Assembly: GCA_018823795.1 (NCBI GenBank)
Contig: JAHJGZ010000048.1
Coordinates: 1 to 36,286, forward strand
Reading direction: 5' to 3'
Origin: Candidatus Omnitrophota bacterium
Lineage (GTDB): Bacteria; Omnitrophota; Omnitrophia; JAHJGZ01
Length of the DNA: 36,286 nt
The first letter of the stretch is position 1; each line of letters opens with the position of its first letter. Below are positions 8,026-17,437 of the stretch, in pieces. Made by a program: the position numbers and the translations under genes. The notes under the pieces were generated by a model. The model searched no databases, was not told the origin of the DNA, and saw only the letters and a list, made by a program, of their open reading frames with translations.

Positions 8026-8187
8026 ATGTCAAAAATATTTATCGTAATCGGTATTGTTTTTGTGGTGATGGCAGGTATTTCAAGATTTATCTATCCTGTT
8101 GCACTTGGCCTCCATGCAATTAAGCCGAGTAGCTTTTTGATAGCAACGAATACAGCATTATTATTAGCTATTTTATTTAAAAAATAA
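8026..8187 (+). CDS. Small two-helix membrane protein
   Basis: Start placed at 8026 (9 codons into the ORF track entry) because AAAGGAGGG sits 6 bases before it. The 53-aa product is nearly all hydrophobic. There are two predicted membrane segments, residues 4-26 ('IFIVIGIVFVVMAGISRFIY') and about 37-50 ('SFLIATNTALLLAILF'), ending 'KK'. It resembles small uncharacterised inner-membrane proteins found singly in many genomes; no function can be assigned. Confidence 0.6.
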   Translation: MSKIFIVIGIVFVVMAGISRFIYPVALGLHAIKPSSFLIATNTALLLAILFKK

Positions 8188-8447
8188 TTTCCACTGAAGG
8201 CTGAAGATGTCTCAATGGATAATGTAAGTAAACAACTGTTATATAAATGCTTTAGCCCTCGTTTATAATGTGCTAAAACGCTATATAAAAATACTCTTTT
8301 TTATACATCCCGTTTGTGTTAAAATCTATACCCTCCGTCAAAAGTTGTATATGATTTTATAAGTGTGATTATATTAATGATTTGAAGTAAACGCGTGCAA
8401 AGATCGCTGGAAAATTAATAAATAATCAAGAAAAAAGAGGTGTAAAC
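8188..8447 (+). promoter_or_regulatory. AT-rich intergenic region upstream of recA
   Basis: 260 bases without a gene. It has a perfect TATAAT at 8264-8269 with no convincing -35 hexamer, and further AT-rich tracts nearer recA. I found neither a Gram-positive-type (GAAC-N4-GTTC) nor an E. coli-type (CTGT-N8-ACAG) LexA box, so SOS control of recA is not visible here. The recA start has its own ribosome binding site (AAGAGGTG). Confidence 0.35.
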
Positions 8448-9515
8448 ATGGTACAAGCAAAAAAAATGTCTGGACGAAGTAAGGAAACAAATGAGGATGG
8501 CAAGACGGAGATTGCTGGGAAACACAAAGCTTTAGAACTTGCTCTTCAGCAGATAGAGAAGCAATTCGGAAAAGGTTCTATTATGCGAATGGGAGAGGAA
8601 AAACACGTTGATGTTCCATCAATACCAACTGGTTCGGTTGCACTTGATATTGCTACGGGGATAGGAGGTATACCTCGCGGAAGAGTTATCGAAGTGTTTG
8701 GACCGGAGTCAAGTGGAAAAACAACGTTGACGTTAAGTGCTGTTGCCCAAGTACAGCAAATGGGTGGTGTTGCAGCATTTATTGATGCAGAACATGCTTT
8801 AGATCCAATATATGCAGAAAAATTAGGTGTCAAACTCAATGATCTTTTAATTTCACAGCCTGACAATGGTGAACAGGCATTGCAGATTACAGAGATGCTT
8901 GTACGCTCCAATGCTGTTGATTTAATTGTGATAGATTCAGTAGCGGCACTGACTCCCCGTGCTGAAATAGAAGGCGATATGGGTGATTCACATATGGGGC
9001 TTCAGGCACGTCTCATGTCTCAAGCATTGAGAAAACTGACGGCTATCATAGCTCGTTCGAAAACAGCGCTGATTTTTATTAATCAAATTCGAGTTAAGAT
9101 TGGTGTTATGTTTGGTAATCCGGAAACAACAACCGGGGGGAAGGCATTAAAATTTTATGCGTCGCTTCGATTGGATATTAGAAGAATAGCTTCGATTAAG
9201 CATGGTGATAATATAATCGGCAATAGAGTTAGAGTAAAAGTAGTAAAAAATAAGTTGGCGCCACCATTTAAAAAAGCTGAATTTGATCTCATGTTTGATG
9301 AAGGTATTTCCCGCGCCTCCAGCATTATTGACTTGGCGGTCGAGACACAGATATTCGAAAAGTCAGGGAGCTGGATTCTTTATAATGGTGAGAAACTTGG
9401 GCAAGGACGGGAACGAGTTCGTCAGTATTTGAAAGAAAATAAAAATGTTTTGCAACTTGTTGAGCGGGCAGTTATTGAGAAATTTAAAGAGAAGGAAGAA
9501 AGTGTCACTGTCTAA
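8448..9515 (+). CDS. recA: Recombinase RecA
   Basis: 355 aa, standard RecA length. '[19 protein letters not shown]' opens the core, Walker A is '[10 protein letters not shown]', and '[20 protein letters not shown]' and '[22 protein letters not shown]' (loop L2) are diagnostic. A 25-residue basic N-terminal extension precedes the core, and the C-terminus is acidic as usual. RecA forms filaments on single-strand DNA for strand exchange and activates LexA self-cleavage. In this window it complements the AddAB-type end-processing genes, although they are not in one operon. Confidence 0.98.
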   Translation: MVQAKKMSGRSKETNEDGKTEIAGKHKALELALQQIEKQFGKGSIMRMGEEKHVDVPSIPTGSVALDIATGIGGIPRGRVIEVFGPESSGKTTLTLSAVAQVQQMGGVAAFIDAEHALDPIYAEKLGVKLNDLLISQPDNGEQALQITEMLVRSNAVDLIVIDSVAALTPRAEIEGDMGDSHMGLQARLMSQALRKLTAIIARSKTALIFINQIRVKIGVMFGNPETTTGGKALKFYASLRLDIRRIASIKHGDNIIGNRVRVKVVKNKLAPPFKKAEFDLMFDEGISRASSIIDLAVETQIFEKSGSWILYNGEKLGQGRERVRQYLKENKNVLQLVERAVIEKFKEKEESVTV

Positions 9516-9551
9516 TCAACAAAAGATGTAAAAAGGAGAATATCTGATTTT

Positions 9552-11018
9552 ATGAAAAGAAAATTTATATTATTAGGAATAAGCGCAGCCACGTTTATTG
9601 TTTTTGGATGTATATGCCTCAATAGCGTTGAAGCACAAAATAATGAAGATATCCTTCTTGCTACGCAGAATTCGTTTCGTTCTGTCGCAGAGAAAGTATA
9701 TCCTGCCGTAGTCAGTGTAACGACAGTGCAAATTGAAAGAAAGCGCGGCGGCGTTTATTATATTCCACATAGTGATCCATTATTTGACAACTTTTTCGGT
9801 GATTTTTTTGGTGGACGTAAACAGGGGTTTGGATTTCGCATGCCGGATAAAGAGTTTAAAAAAGTCGGAATTGGCTCAGGCGTTATTATTGATCCGAGAG
9901 GGTATGTCTTAACAAATTATCATGTCGTGGATAAAGCGTTTGAAAATCAGGTTACGATAAAATTGACTGATGGGCGTGAATTAGAAGGGATCGTTAAAGG
10001 AACAGACCCGCGCTATGATATTGCTCTCGTTAAAATATCTGGTGGGGGAGAATTTCCAGCAGCAACACTCGGTGATTCGAATCAGCTTGCAGTTGGTGAT
10101 TGGGCAATTGCTATTGGTAATCCGTATGGTTTTGCATTCGATGATGCTGTTCCCACTATGACTGTTGGTGTCGTCAGTGCGTTAAACCGCAGCTTACCAG
10201 GATGGGTAGGAATGGAACGTACCTATACTAATCTTATTCAAACTGATGCAGCGATTAATGTGGGTAATAGTGGTGGACCCTTGGTTAATATTAAGGGTGA
10301 AATTGTTGGTATCAATGTTGCTATTGTTTCGACTAGTGGTGGCAGCCAAGGTATTGGTTTTGCAGTCCCTTCGGCTTTATGCAATGATATCATTGCAGAA
10401 GTAATTGAAGGAAAAGAAATTCTTTATAGTTGGCTTGGTTTAAGCGTCCAAAATCTTAATCAAGAACTCGCAGAATATTTTCGTTATCCCGATACGGATG
10501 GTGTCGTGGTTGTGCAAGCACTTCCAAATTCTCCTGCAAAAATTGGCGGGATACGCGATGGTGATATCGTCACCTTTTTTAATGATAGACCGATTAAACG
10601 TATTGAGGATCTATTAGATATGGTTCATAAAGCACAAGTGGGGGAACCGGTGACTATTATCGTGTTTAGAAATGAAATAGAGCAGGAGATAGCGGTTCTT
10701 ATGGGAAGCCGGCCACAGGAAATGAAACGGCATGAAGGCGTTGATACACTGTACTGGAATGGCATCAAGGTCGATAATATCACGTATGAAATTGCGCGCG
10801 ACTTGAATATTCCGACACTCAAAGGTGTGGTCATTACGGATATTCAGCCGGAATCTCCTGCCGATAGGGCTGGTTTGACGGCGGGGGAGGTTATTGTTAA
10901 GATGAATAATAAGACAGTCAATAATGTGGATGATTATTATGCCGCTGTGTATGAAATGGGTGGAGAAGTTTTGGTTAAAACATTAAGAGGATATTTCGTG
11001 GTACGAAGTTCACGGTAA
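9552..11018 (+). CDS. HtrA/DegP-type periplasmic serine protease with two PDZ domains
   Basis: 488 aa. The N-terminus is a signal sequence ending near 'NSVEAQ'; a cysteine in 'IVFGC' could instead be a weak lipobox. The trypsin-like domain carries the full triad: H124 in 'TNYHVVD', D156 in 'RYDIALVKI' and S240 in 'GNSGGPL'. Two PDZ domains follow, at about residues 295-385 ('GVVVVQALPNSPAKIGGIRDG') and 400-485 ('GVVITDIQPESPADRAGLTAG'). This is the DegP/DegQ/MucD layout, giving quality-control proteolysis and chaperoning in the periplasm. A 'GGVYYIPHSDPLFDNFFGDF' stretch corresponds to the LA loop. The gene follows recA by 36 bases but has its own ribosome binding site (AGGAG). DegP, DegQ and MucD cannot be separated by motif alone. 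Confidence 0.93.
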   Translation: MKRKFILLGISAATFIVFGCICLNSVEAQNNEDILLATQNSFRSVAEKVYPAVVSVTTVQIERKRGGVYYIPHSDPLFDNFFGDFFGGRKQGFGFRMPDKEFKKVGIGSGVIIDPRGYVLTNYHVVDKAFENQVTIKLTDGRELEGIVKGTDPRYDIALVKISGGGEFPAATLGDSNQLAVGDWAIAIGNPYGFAFDDAVPTMTVGVVSALNRSLPGWVGMERTYTNLIQTDAAINVGNSGGPLVNIKGEIVGINVAIVSTSGGSQGIGFAVPSALCNDIIAEVIEGKEILYSWLGLSVQNLNQELAEYFRYPDTDGVVVVQALPNSPAKIGGIRDGDIVTFFNDRPIKRIEDLLDMVHKAQVGEPVTIIVFRNEIEQEIAVLMGSRPQEMKRHEGVDTLYWNGIKVDNITYEIARDLNIPTLKGVVITDIQPESPADRAGLTAGEVIVKMNNKTVNNVDDYYAAVYEMGGEVLVKTLRGYFVVRSSR

Positions 11019-11082
11019 ACTAATGATTTTTTAGATTGCTCTTGAAATAGAATAAAAGTTTTTTTGAAAATGTGCGCAGTTT

Positions 11083-13689
11083 ATGAATACAGATGAAATT
11101 CGATCACGGTTCTTAGCTTTTTTTGAAAAAAAAGGGCACAAAGTAGTTGCGAGCGATTCCTTACTTCCTCACAATGATCCCACACTTCTTTTTACCGGCG
11201 CAGGGATGAACCAGTTTAAGGAATACTTTCTTGGTCTTAAAAAAGATTTTACTCGTGCGGCATCTTCTCAGAAATGCCTCAGAACTGGAGACCTCGATAA
11301 TGTAGGGCGAACGGCATACCATCATTCGTTCTTTGAAATGCTCGGAAATTTTTCTTTTGGTGATTATTTTAAAAAGGAAGCAATCGTATGGGCATGGGAG
11401 TTTTTAACAAAAGAACTTGGTATTCTATCAGAGCGTTTACAGGTGAGCGTCCATGAAAAGGATAGTGAATCGTATAAAATTTGGCATACCGATTTAGGGA
11501 TTGCTGAAAACGTTCTTCACGAATTTGGTGACAAAGACAATTTTTGGCCGTCGAATGCGCCAAAAGACGGACCGAATGGCCCCTGCGGATATTGCTCTGA
11601 AATCTTTTTTGATCAAGGTGCCGATTATGGATGCAAAAAAAGTGATTGCTCACCCGCATGTGATTGCGGACGTTTTGCAGAGGTGTGGAACCTTGTTTTT
11701 ACGCAATATGAGCGGAAGGATGGCGGCAAACTTGACCCTTTACCATCGAAAAATATTGATACCGGCATGGGACTTGAGCGTATTGCATGTGTTATGCAGG
11801 GGAAAAAGAATAATTTTGAAATAGATATTTTCTCTTCATTGATACAAGCGGTTACTGACAAAAGCACGATTGCGCAAAACAATTTTAAAAAAGAGCAGAC
11901 GTCAGTGCATGCAATAGTCGATCATATCAGAGCATGCACCTTTGCTATCAGTGATGGGGCGTACCCATCCAATGAAGGAAGGGGATATGTTATTAGAAAG
12001 CTGTTGCGGCGGTCCATTTGGCATGCAGATTCAATAGGTGTTAAGCGTGCATTTCTTTTTAAAATTGTGCCTTTAGTTGTTACTATTTTTAAAGAGGTAT
12101 ATCCTGAACTTGAAGAACAAAAAACACATACGATAGAAATAGTACAAGCGGAGGAGGAACGTTTTCTTAATACGCTCGAAGATGGGCGCAATCTTTTAGA
12201 TGCTTTAATAAAAAAAGCAAAACGAGAGAAACGTTCAGCGCTCCAGGGTGAGGATGTTTTTAAATTGTATGACACGTATGGATTTCCTGATGAGCTTACG
12301 AAGCTAAAAGCACAACAAGAGGGCATCATGATTGAGCAAAAAGTATTTGATCAACTCATGGAAGAGCAGCGGGAACGTGCAAAAAAAACCGCAGTAATTT
12401 CTGATGCGATATTTACCAGCTCTGAATTGGAGAAACAGTTGTCTCAATATGAAAAAACGAAGTTTTGTGGATATCGATCATTGGAGGCCGAGGCAACGGT
12501 ATGTTCTGTTATCAAGGAAGGGAAGCGTGTTGAGCAGGTAGTGGAAAATGAATATGCCATTATTATTCTCGATATTACACCATGTTATGCTGAATCGGGT
12601 GGTCAAGTCGGTGATCAGGGGACAATAACTCACGAAAATTCTCTTATTAATGTTGTCAATACTCAAAAGAAGGACGATGTTTTTTATCATGAAGTGCATG
12701 TTATGAAAGGAAGTCTTACGTCAGGGGCAAAAGTGCATGTTAGTGTTAATAGTAAACGTCGTAATGCCATTATAAAAAATCATACCGCAACGCACCTTCT
12801 TCAGGCTGCATTACGTGAGGTATTGGGGACGCATGTGCGACAACTTGGTTCATTGGTGAGTGATGAAAAGCTACGATTTGATTTTTCGTATCAGAAAGCC
12901 TTAACAGAAGAGCAGAAGAGAAAGATTGATGCTTGTGTTAATCAAAAGATTACAGAGGGAATTCCCCTCTCTGTAGATGATACCACTGCCGTTGAGGCAA
13001 AGAAGAAGGGGGCATTAGCTTTTTTTGGTGATAAGTATGGAGATTCGGTACGAATGGTTTCGATTGGTGATTTCAGTAAAGAGTTATGTGGCGGGACACA
13101 CCTTAATAATACGAAACAGATTGGTCAGTTTAAAATTATCAGTGAAGGGTCAGTCGCAAGCGGTATTCGACGCATAGAGGCAATTACTGGTGAGCGGATA
13201 CAACATTTTGTACAAGAGCAAAAACAAAAAGAGTTAGCGCAACAGGAAAAAACACAAGAAAGAAAGAAGAAACAAGAAGACCAACGTACGCAGGTGATAC
13301 AATTAACAAATTCTTCTAATATAGAGAAAATTATTAAGGTAAAAAAGGAAATCAAAGGCTATAATGTGATCGTGTATGCATGTGATGGGGTCGATCAAGG
13401 AGGATTGCGCGAACTATACGATGCATTAAAGACAAAAGTGAAGAAAGGAATTATAGTTCTTTTTTCTCGGTGTGAAGATAAAGTGATGGCACTGATTGCG
13501 CTGACTAAAGATTTAGGCCCGTCAACCATATCTGCGAATGGTATTGCGAAGGAATTGAATAAGCGTTTTGAGGGAAGTGGCGGGGGAAAAAAAGAAATGG
13601 CGTTTGCGGGAATAAAACAGGTAGAAAAAATGGAGGAAGCTAAGGCGGCGCTTCCGGATATTATTAAGGGACTATGTGATGGGAACTAG
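11083..13689 (+). CDS. alaS: Alanine-tRNA ligase
   Basis: 868 aa, normal AlaRS length. The N-terminal class II catalytic core has 'SSQKCLRTGDLDNVG' and 'HHSFFEMLGNFSFGDYFK'. A Cys-rich insertion ('CKKSDCSPACDCGRF') is the zinc-type motif common in many bacterial AlaRS. The editing domain has 'HTATHLLQAALREVLG' and 'CGGTHL', supplying the zinc-binding HxxxH and CxxxH residues. The C-terminal Ala domain includes the glycine-rich 'RFEGSGGGKKEMAFAG'. It charges tRNA-Ala and hydrolyses mischarged Ser or Gly. No convincing Shine-Dalgarno sequence precedes the ATG. It ends 17 bases before hisD and so heads the his-trp run. Confidence 0.98.
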   Translation: MNTDEIRSRFLAFFEKKGHKVVASDSLLPHNDPTLLFTGAGMNQFKEYFLGLKKDFTRAASSQKCLRTGDLDNVGRTAYHHSFFEMLGNFSFGDYFKKEAIVWAWEFLTKELGILSERLQVSVHEKDSESYKIWHTDLGIAENVLHEFGDKDNFWPSNAPKDGPNGPCGYCSEIFFDQGADYGCKKSDCSPACDCGRFAEVWNLVFTQYERKDGGKLDPLPSKNIDTGMGLERIACVMQGKKNNFEIDIFSSLIQAVTDKSTIAQNNFKKEQTSVHAIVDHIRACTFAISDGAYPSNEGRGYVIRKLLRRSIWHADSIGVKRAFLFKIVPLVVTIFKEVYPELEEQKTHTIEIVQAEEERFLNTLEDGRNLLDALIKKAKREKRSALQGEDVFKLYDTYGFPDELTKLKAQQEGIMIEQKVFDQLMEEQRERAKKTAVISDAIFTSSELEKQLSQYEKTKFCGYRSLEAEATVCSVIKEGKRVEQVVENEYAIIILDITPCYAESGGQVGDQGTITHENSLINVVNTQKKDDVFYHEVHVMKGSLTSGAKVHVSVNSKRRNAIIKNHTATHLLQAALREVLGTHVRQLGSLVSDEKLRFDFSYQKALTEEQKRKIDACVNQKITEGIPLSVDDTTAVEAKKKGALAFFGDKYGDSVRMVSIGDFSKELCGGTHLNNTKQIGQFKIISEGSVASGIRRIEAITGERIQHFVQEQKQKELAQQEKTQERKKKQEDQRTQVIQLTNSSNIEKIIKVKKEIKGYNVIVYACDGVDQGGLRELYDALKTKVKKGIIVLFSRCEDKVMALIALTKDLGPSTISANGIAKELNKRFEGSGGGKKEMAFAGIKQVEKMEEAKAALPDIIKGLCDGN

Positions 13690-13706
13690 TTAAACAGGAA
13701 GAGTGT

Positions 13707-14978
13707 ATGCAAGTAATATATTGGGATAAAAATAATCCAGGAAAAGTAGATGCATTAGCCAAACAATCGTTTGATAATGGTGTGTATAAAAAAGTGTATC
13801 GGATTATGCAAGAAGTAGCTAAAAGAGGTGATCCGGCTATTCGGCGGTTTACAAAAGAATTTGATGGGATTGATATTCCTCCCAAAAGGATGCGTGTCAG
13901 CCAGGGGGATGTTAATCGCGCATATGAAAAGATTGATGTACAATTTGTTACAGTGCTGAACCGTCTCATTGAAAATGTTAGGCGTTATTATAAAAAAGAA
14001 ATTAAAAAGTCGTATCGTATTAAATCGAAAGATGGGTCGATTGTTGGTAAAAAATATACACCCTTGGAACGAGTCGGTATTTATATACCTGGTGGGCAAG
14101 CCCCTCTTGTATCAACTATTTATATGACCGCCGTGCCTGCTCAAGTTGCTGGGGTTAAAGAGATTGTCATGGTAACACCACCGGATCGAGAGGCGGGATA
14201 TATTAATCCGTATTTGTTGGTTGTTGCTGATCTTCTTGGCATAAAAGAAATTTATAAGATTGGCGGTGCACAAGCGATTGCCGCCTTAACATTTGGAACA
14301 AAAACAATTAAAAAAGTTGATAAGGTTGCGGGTCCCGGGAATCAATATGTTACTGAGGCAAAGCGGCAAGCATATGGGTTTGTCGATATTGATATGACCG
14401 CAGGGCCAAGCGAGGTCGCTATTATTGCCGATCGCTATGCTGACCCAAATATTATTACCTGTGATTTATTATCACAGGCAGAACACGTTGGCGGCGTTGC
14501 TGTACTAATTACCTACTCAAAAAAAATTGTTGAGCAGGTCAGGAAACGTGTAGAGAACGGATATATTATTGTCGTTAAGAATTTAGACGAAGCTGTTGCG
14601 GTAGCGAATGAAATCGCCCCTGAGCACTTAGAAATTCTTACGCAAAACCCAAAACGTATGCTGAATAAAATAAAAAATGCTGGGGCCATCTTTCTCGGGG
14701 CTTATTCTCCCGCTGTTATAGGAGATTATGTTGCAGGACCGAGTCATGTTTTACCTACTGGTGGAACGGCGAAATATTTTTCTCCGTTAAGCGTTTCGGA
14801 TTTTATAAAAAGCTCACAATATATATATTATACACGAGAAGCTTTATTGCGATCACGGGATGATATTAGAAAAATGACGGATATCGAAGGATTAATTCTT
14901 CATCGATTATCAGTTGAAGCGCGATTTCCAGAGATTGAAAAGAACATTAAAGAAAACAAAGGGGATAGTAATGTATAA
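13707..14978 (+). CDS. hisD: Histidinol dehydrogenase
   Basis: 423 aa. Diagnostic motifs are 'ERVGIYIPGG', 'KVDKVAGPGNQYVTEAKR', 'IDMTAGPSEVAIIAD', 'LLSQAEH' and 'IAPEHLEI', the latter two supplying zinc ligands. It catalyses the last two steps of histidine synthesis, histidinol to histidine, with NAD. It is the first of the his genes here; hisG, which often precedes hisD, is not in the window. A GGAAGAG ribosome binding site precedes the start. Confidence 0.97.
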   Translation: MQVIYWDKNNPGKVDALAKQSFDNGVYKKVYRIMQEVAKRGDPAIRRFTKEFDGIDIPPKRMRVSQGDVNRAYEKIDVQFVTVLNRLIENVRRYYKKEIKKSYRIKSKDGSIVGKKYTPLERVGIYIPGGQAPLVSTIYMTAVPAQVAGVKEIVMVTPPDREAGYINPYLLVVADLLGIKEIYKIGGAQAIAALTFGTKTIKKVDKVAGPGNQYVTEAKRQAYGFVDIDMTAGPSEVAIIADRYADPNIITCDLLSQAEHVGGVAVLITYSKKIVEQVRKRVENGYIIVVKNLDEAVAVANEIAPEHLEILTQNPKRMLNKIKNAGAIFLGAYSPAVIGDYVAGPSHVLPTGGTAKYFSPLSVSDFIKSSQYIYYTREALLRSRDDIRKMTDIEGLILHRLSVEARFPEIEKNIKENKGDSNV

Positions 14979-15660
14979 GCGAAATAAGAAAGAATCACGT
15001 ACCAATAGTAAACGTAATGTGAGATTTGAACGTGCTCCACTTCTCTTAAAGAAACGGAAGAGTCAGGTAAGCCGTAATACGAGCGAAACGAATATTATGG
15101 TAAAACTTAAACTTGATGGGACGGGGATGAGTACAATAAAAACCGGGATTTCATTCTTGGATCATATGCTGACTCTGTTTAGTAAACACGGCTATTTTGA
15201 TCTTGTTATTAAGGCACAAGGGGACCTTGATGTTGACATTCATCACACCAATGAGGATATTGCATTAAGCCTGGGTGAAGCATTTGTGAAGGCATTGCGG
15301 GACAAAAAAGGCATTCGCCGTTTTGGTTTTTTCTATGTTCCCATGGAAGATGCTTTAGTGCGTACGGTTGTCGATATTTCAAATCGTCCATTGCTCGTGC
15401 TTGAAGGATGGCCAAAGTCGGATAGAGGAGGTAAACAGTATCGTTACATCGATTGCGAACACTTCTTAAAAAGTTTCACTCAAGCAGCTGGTTTAAATAT
15501 GCACATTACGGTCATTAGTGGCCGTGATCGGCATCATGTTATTGAAGCGGTTTTTAAGTCACTAGGACGGGCGCTTGATGTTGCAACGCGGTTTGATAAA
15601 CGGTCTATGACGGTCCCATCAACGAAAGGCATATTTAGCTATTATGATAGCCATTATTGA
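14971..15660 (+). CDS. hisB: Imidazoleglycerol-phosphate dehydratase, with N-terminal extension
   Basis: Start taken at 14971 (GGGGATAGTA-ATG), which overlaps hisD by 8 bases; the track start at 14914 lies deep in hisD. The catalytic domain has the duplicated manganese-binding motifs 'DIHHTNEDIALSLGEA' and 'DRHHVIEAVFKSLGRAL' and the core 'CEHFLKSF'. It is the monofunctional IGP dehydratase, without the histidinol-phosphatase domain of enteric HisB. The conserved start of the fold ('SQVSRNTSETNI') comes only after about 31 very basic residues ('MYKRNKKESRTNSKRN...'), which are not part of the usual enzyme. A GTG at 15019 could trim this, but it has no ribosome binding site. Confidence 0.95.
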   Translation: MYKRNKKESRTNSKRNVRFERAPLLLKKRKSQVSRNTSETNIMVKLKLDGTGMSTIKTGISFLDHMLTLFSKHGYFDLVIKAQGDLDVDIHHTNEDIALSLGEAFVKALRDKKGIRRFGFFYVPMEDALVRTVVDISNRPLLVLEGWPKSDRGGKQYRYIDCEHFLKSFTQAAGLNMHITVISGRDRHHVIEAVFKSLGRALDVATRFDKRSMTVPSTKGIFSYYDSHY

Positions 15661-16261
15661 TTATGGAATGGGCAATTTAAAGAGCGTGTACAATGCCTTT
15701 TGTTCACTGGGGGCTGAGGTCTGTATCACCTCAGATGCTCGGCGCGTAGCCGCTGCAAAGCACGTTGTGTTGCCGGGGGTTGGTGCATTTGGAGATGCAA
15801 TGCGTGAATTAGATGAGAGGAATTTAATTGATGTTTTAAAAAAGAGTATTCATGAAAATAAACCGTTTCTTGGAATCTGTTTAGGGTTTCAATTACTGTT
15901 TGAAGAGAGTGAGGAAAATAAAGGGATACAAGGCCTTGGCGTTTTGCCGGGACGGGTGAAACGATTTGATATATTGTCGTTTTCTGAACCCTTAAAAATT
16001 CCTCATATGGGATGGAATACCGTTGCCATAGGAAAGGATACATGCCCTTTAATGTGCAATGTTCCTGATGAAGCGTATTTTTATTTTGTGCATTCATTTT
16101 ATGTCGAATCTAATGAGCGTGACATTTATTTAGCTGAAACGAACTATGGTATCCCTTTTATGTCAATGGCATGGAATAATATGATATTTGGTGCTCAATT
16201 TCATCCGGAAAAAAGTCAAGACGTAGGATTGAAAATCCTAAAAAATTTTATGGAGCTTTAA
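15644..16261 (+). CDS. hisH: Imidazole glycerol phosphate synthase, glutaminase subunit
   Basis: 205 aa class I glutamine amidotransferase. The start 'MIAIIDYGMGNLKSV' is the HisH signature; the nucleophile elbow is 'GICLGFQLLFE' and the His/Glu pair is 'AQFHPEKSQ'. It supplies ammonia to HisF to form IGP and AICAR. The start overlaps hisB by 17 bases, implying translational coupling. HisF is encoded about 1.2 kb downstream rather than adjacent. Confidence 0.97.
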   Translation: MIAIIDYGMGNLKSVYNAFCSLGAEVCITSDARRVAAAKHVVLPGVGAFGDAMRELDERNLIDVLKKSIHENKPFLGICLGFQLLFEESEENKGIQGLGVLPGRVKRFDILSFSEPLKIPHMGWNTVAIGKDTCPLMCNVPDEAYFYFVHSFYVESNERDIYLAETNYGIPFMSMAWNNMIFGAQFHPEKSQDVGLKILKNFMEL

Positions 16262-16264
16262 TAC

Positions 16265-16987
16265 ATGATACTAATACCTGCAATAGATATTCGTAATGGT
16301 AACGTTGTACGCCTCCACCAAGGCAATTACGAAAAAGAGACGGTTTATTCAAGTGATCCTGTTGCGATGGCACAACAATGGGTTGATGAAGGCGCAAAAA
16401 TGCTGCATGTCGTTGACTTGGATGGGGCGCGAGAAGGGCTGCCGTATAATATTAAAGCTATTGAGAATATTACTCGTGCGGTTAGTATTCCTATCGAACT
16501 CGGTGGCGGTTTAAGAACGGTTAAATCAGTAAGAACGGTGCTTGACGATGGTGTGCGAAGAGCGGTGATTGGAACGAAAGCATTAGATGAGACATTGATT
16601 AAAAGGTTAATCGAGGAGTTTGGATCTGAACAAATAGTTGTGGGAATTGACGTTGTTCATGGAACAGTAAAGACTGATGGATGGTTACAGTCGAGCGGTT
16701 TATCAATCGAAGCTGTTTGTGATCGCATTATTAATTGTGGTGTACTGCATGTTATTTTTACTGATATTGTCCGTGATGGAACATTGAAGGGACCCAATAT
16801 TGAAAGTCTTAAACGCGTTCTTTCCTTTAAAGAATTGAAAGTTGTTGCGTCTGGAGGGATTGGTTCATTAGATGATATACGCACAATTGTATCTCTGCGG
16901 GCACCTAATTTATTTGGAATCATTATTGGAAAAGCATTGTATGAGGGAAAAATATCGCTCAGGGATGCTTGTAATATGATAACATGA
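16265..16987 (+). CDS. hisA: ProFAR isomerase (phosphoribosylformimino-AICAR-P isomerase)
   Basis: 240 aa TIM barrel. 'MILIPAIDIRNGNVVRLHQG' is the HisA signature, with the Asp (D8) general base. The phosphate-binding repeats 'IELGGGLRT' and 'VVASGGIGSLDDI' are present, as is 'FTDIVRDGTLKGPN' with the second catalytic Asp. It converts ProFAR to PRFAR. A separate trpF occurs downstream, so there is no need to invoke a dual-function PriA. It starts 3 bases after hisH ends. Confidence 0.97.
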   Translation: MILIPAIDIRNGNVVRLHQGNYEKETVYSSDPVAMAQQWVDEGAKMLHVVDLDGAREGLPYNIKAIENITRAVSIPIELGGGLRTVKSVRTVLDDGVRRAVIGTKALDETLIKRLIEEFGSEQIVVGIDVVHGTVKTDGWLQSSGLSIEAVCDRIINCGVLHVIFTDIVRDGTLKGPNIESLKRVLSFKELKVVASGGIGSLDDIRTIVSLRAPNLFGIIIGKALYEGKISLRDACNMIT

Positions 16988-17023
16988 AATACTCATTAGA
17001 GGAGGGAGAAAGGGGGAATTTCT

Positions 17024-17437
17024 ATGGTGATATCTCGACTACAGGAACTGTATGCATATATTCAAAATAGCAATGATCCACTGATAGTTTTTGCAAAGAT
17101 TGCTCTTGTTTCTTTAGTTATATTTTCGGGATTACGTTATGTAATGATCGGTAACCTTTTCAGGATGATAAAACAGGTGGGGCGCGAAGTAAATAAATCG
17201 GTACGGCGACAATACTTTCGACACTCATGGGTCGGATGGCTTTTTTTCATTCTTGGCGTTGCGGTTGTTGAGCTGTTAGTGTTCAGGGGGGATTTTTTAA
17301 TTTCTTTTATGAATTTCGATATGTGGATATGTATCGCAACGTTGCTTTTTTTTATAAGTATTTTTTATCATCTTTATTTTTTTACTGAATCGCTAATAAC
17401 TATTTTTAAACAGAGAATGGAAATAGAAAAAAACTGA
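17024..17437 (+). CDS. Small membrane protein inserted in the his operon
   Basis: 137 aa, unrecognised. It has three likely membrane helices at about residues 22-43, 68-88 and 99-122. Between the first two is a basic stretch ('[21 protein letters not shown]') that should face the cytoplasm. Its translation start has AGGGGG 7 bases upstream, and its TGA overlaps the hisF ATG by one base, so it is clearly embedded in the operon and translationally coupled. No known histidine pathway step needs a membrane protein. It could be a neighbour captured by the operon, or an inner-membrane anchor or transport component. It lies between hisA and hisF, which are usually adjacent. Confidence 0.7.
   Translation: MVISRLQELYAYIQNSNDPLIVFAKIALVSLVIFSGLRYVMIGNLFRMIKQVGREVNKSVRRQYFRHSWVGWLFFILGVAVVELLVFRGDFLISFMNFDMWICIATLLFFISIFYHLYFFTESLITIFKQRMEIEKN

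Noticed and set aside
8188-8447. Possible SOS box upstream of recA
   Set aside because: No match to either common LexA consensus on reading both strands.
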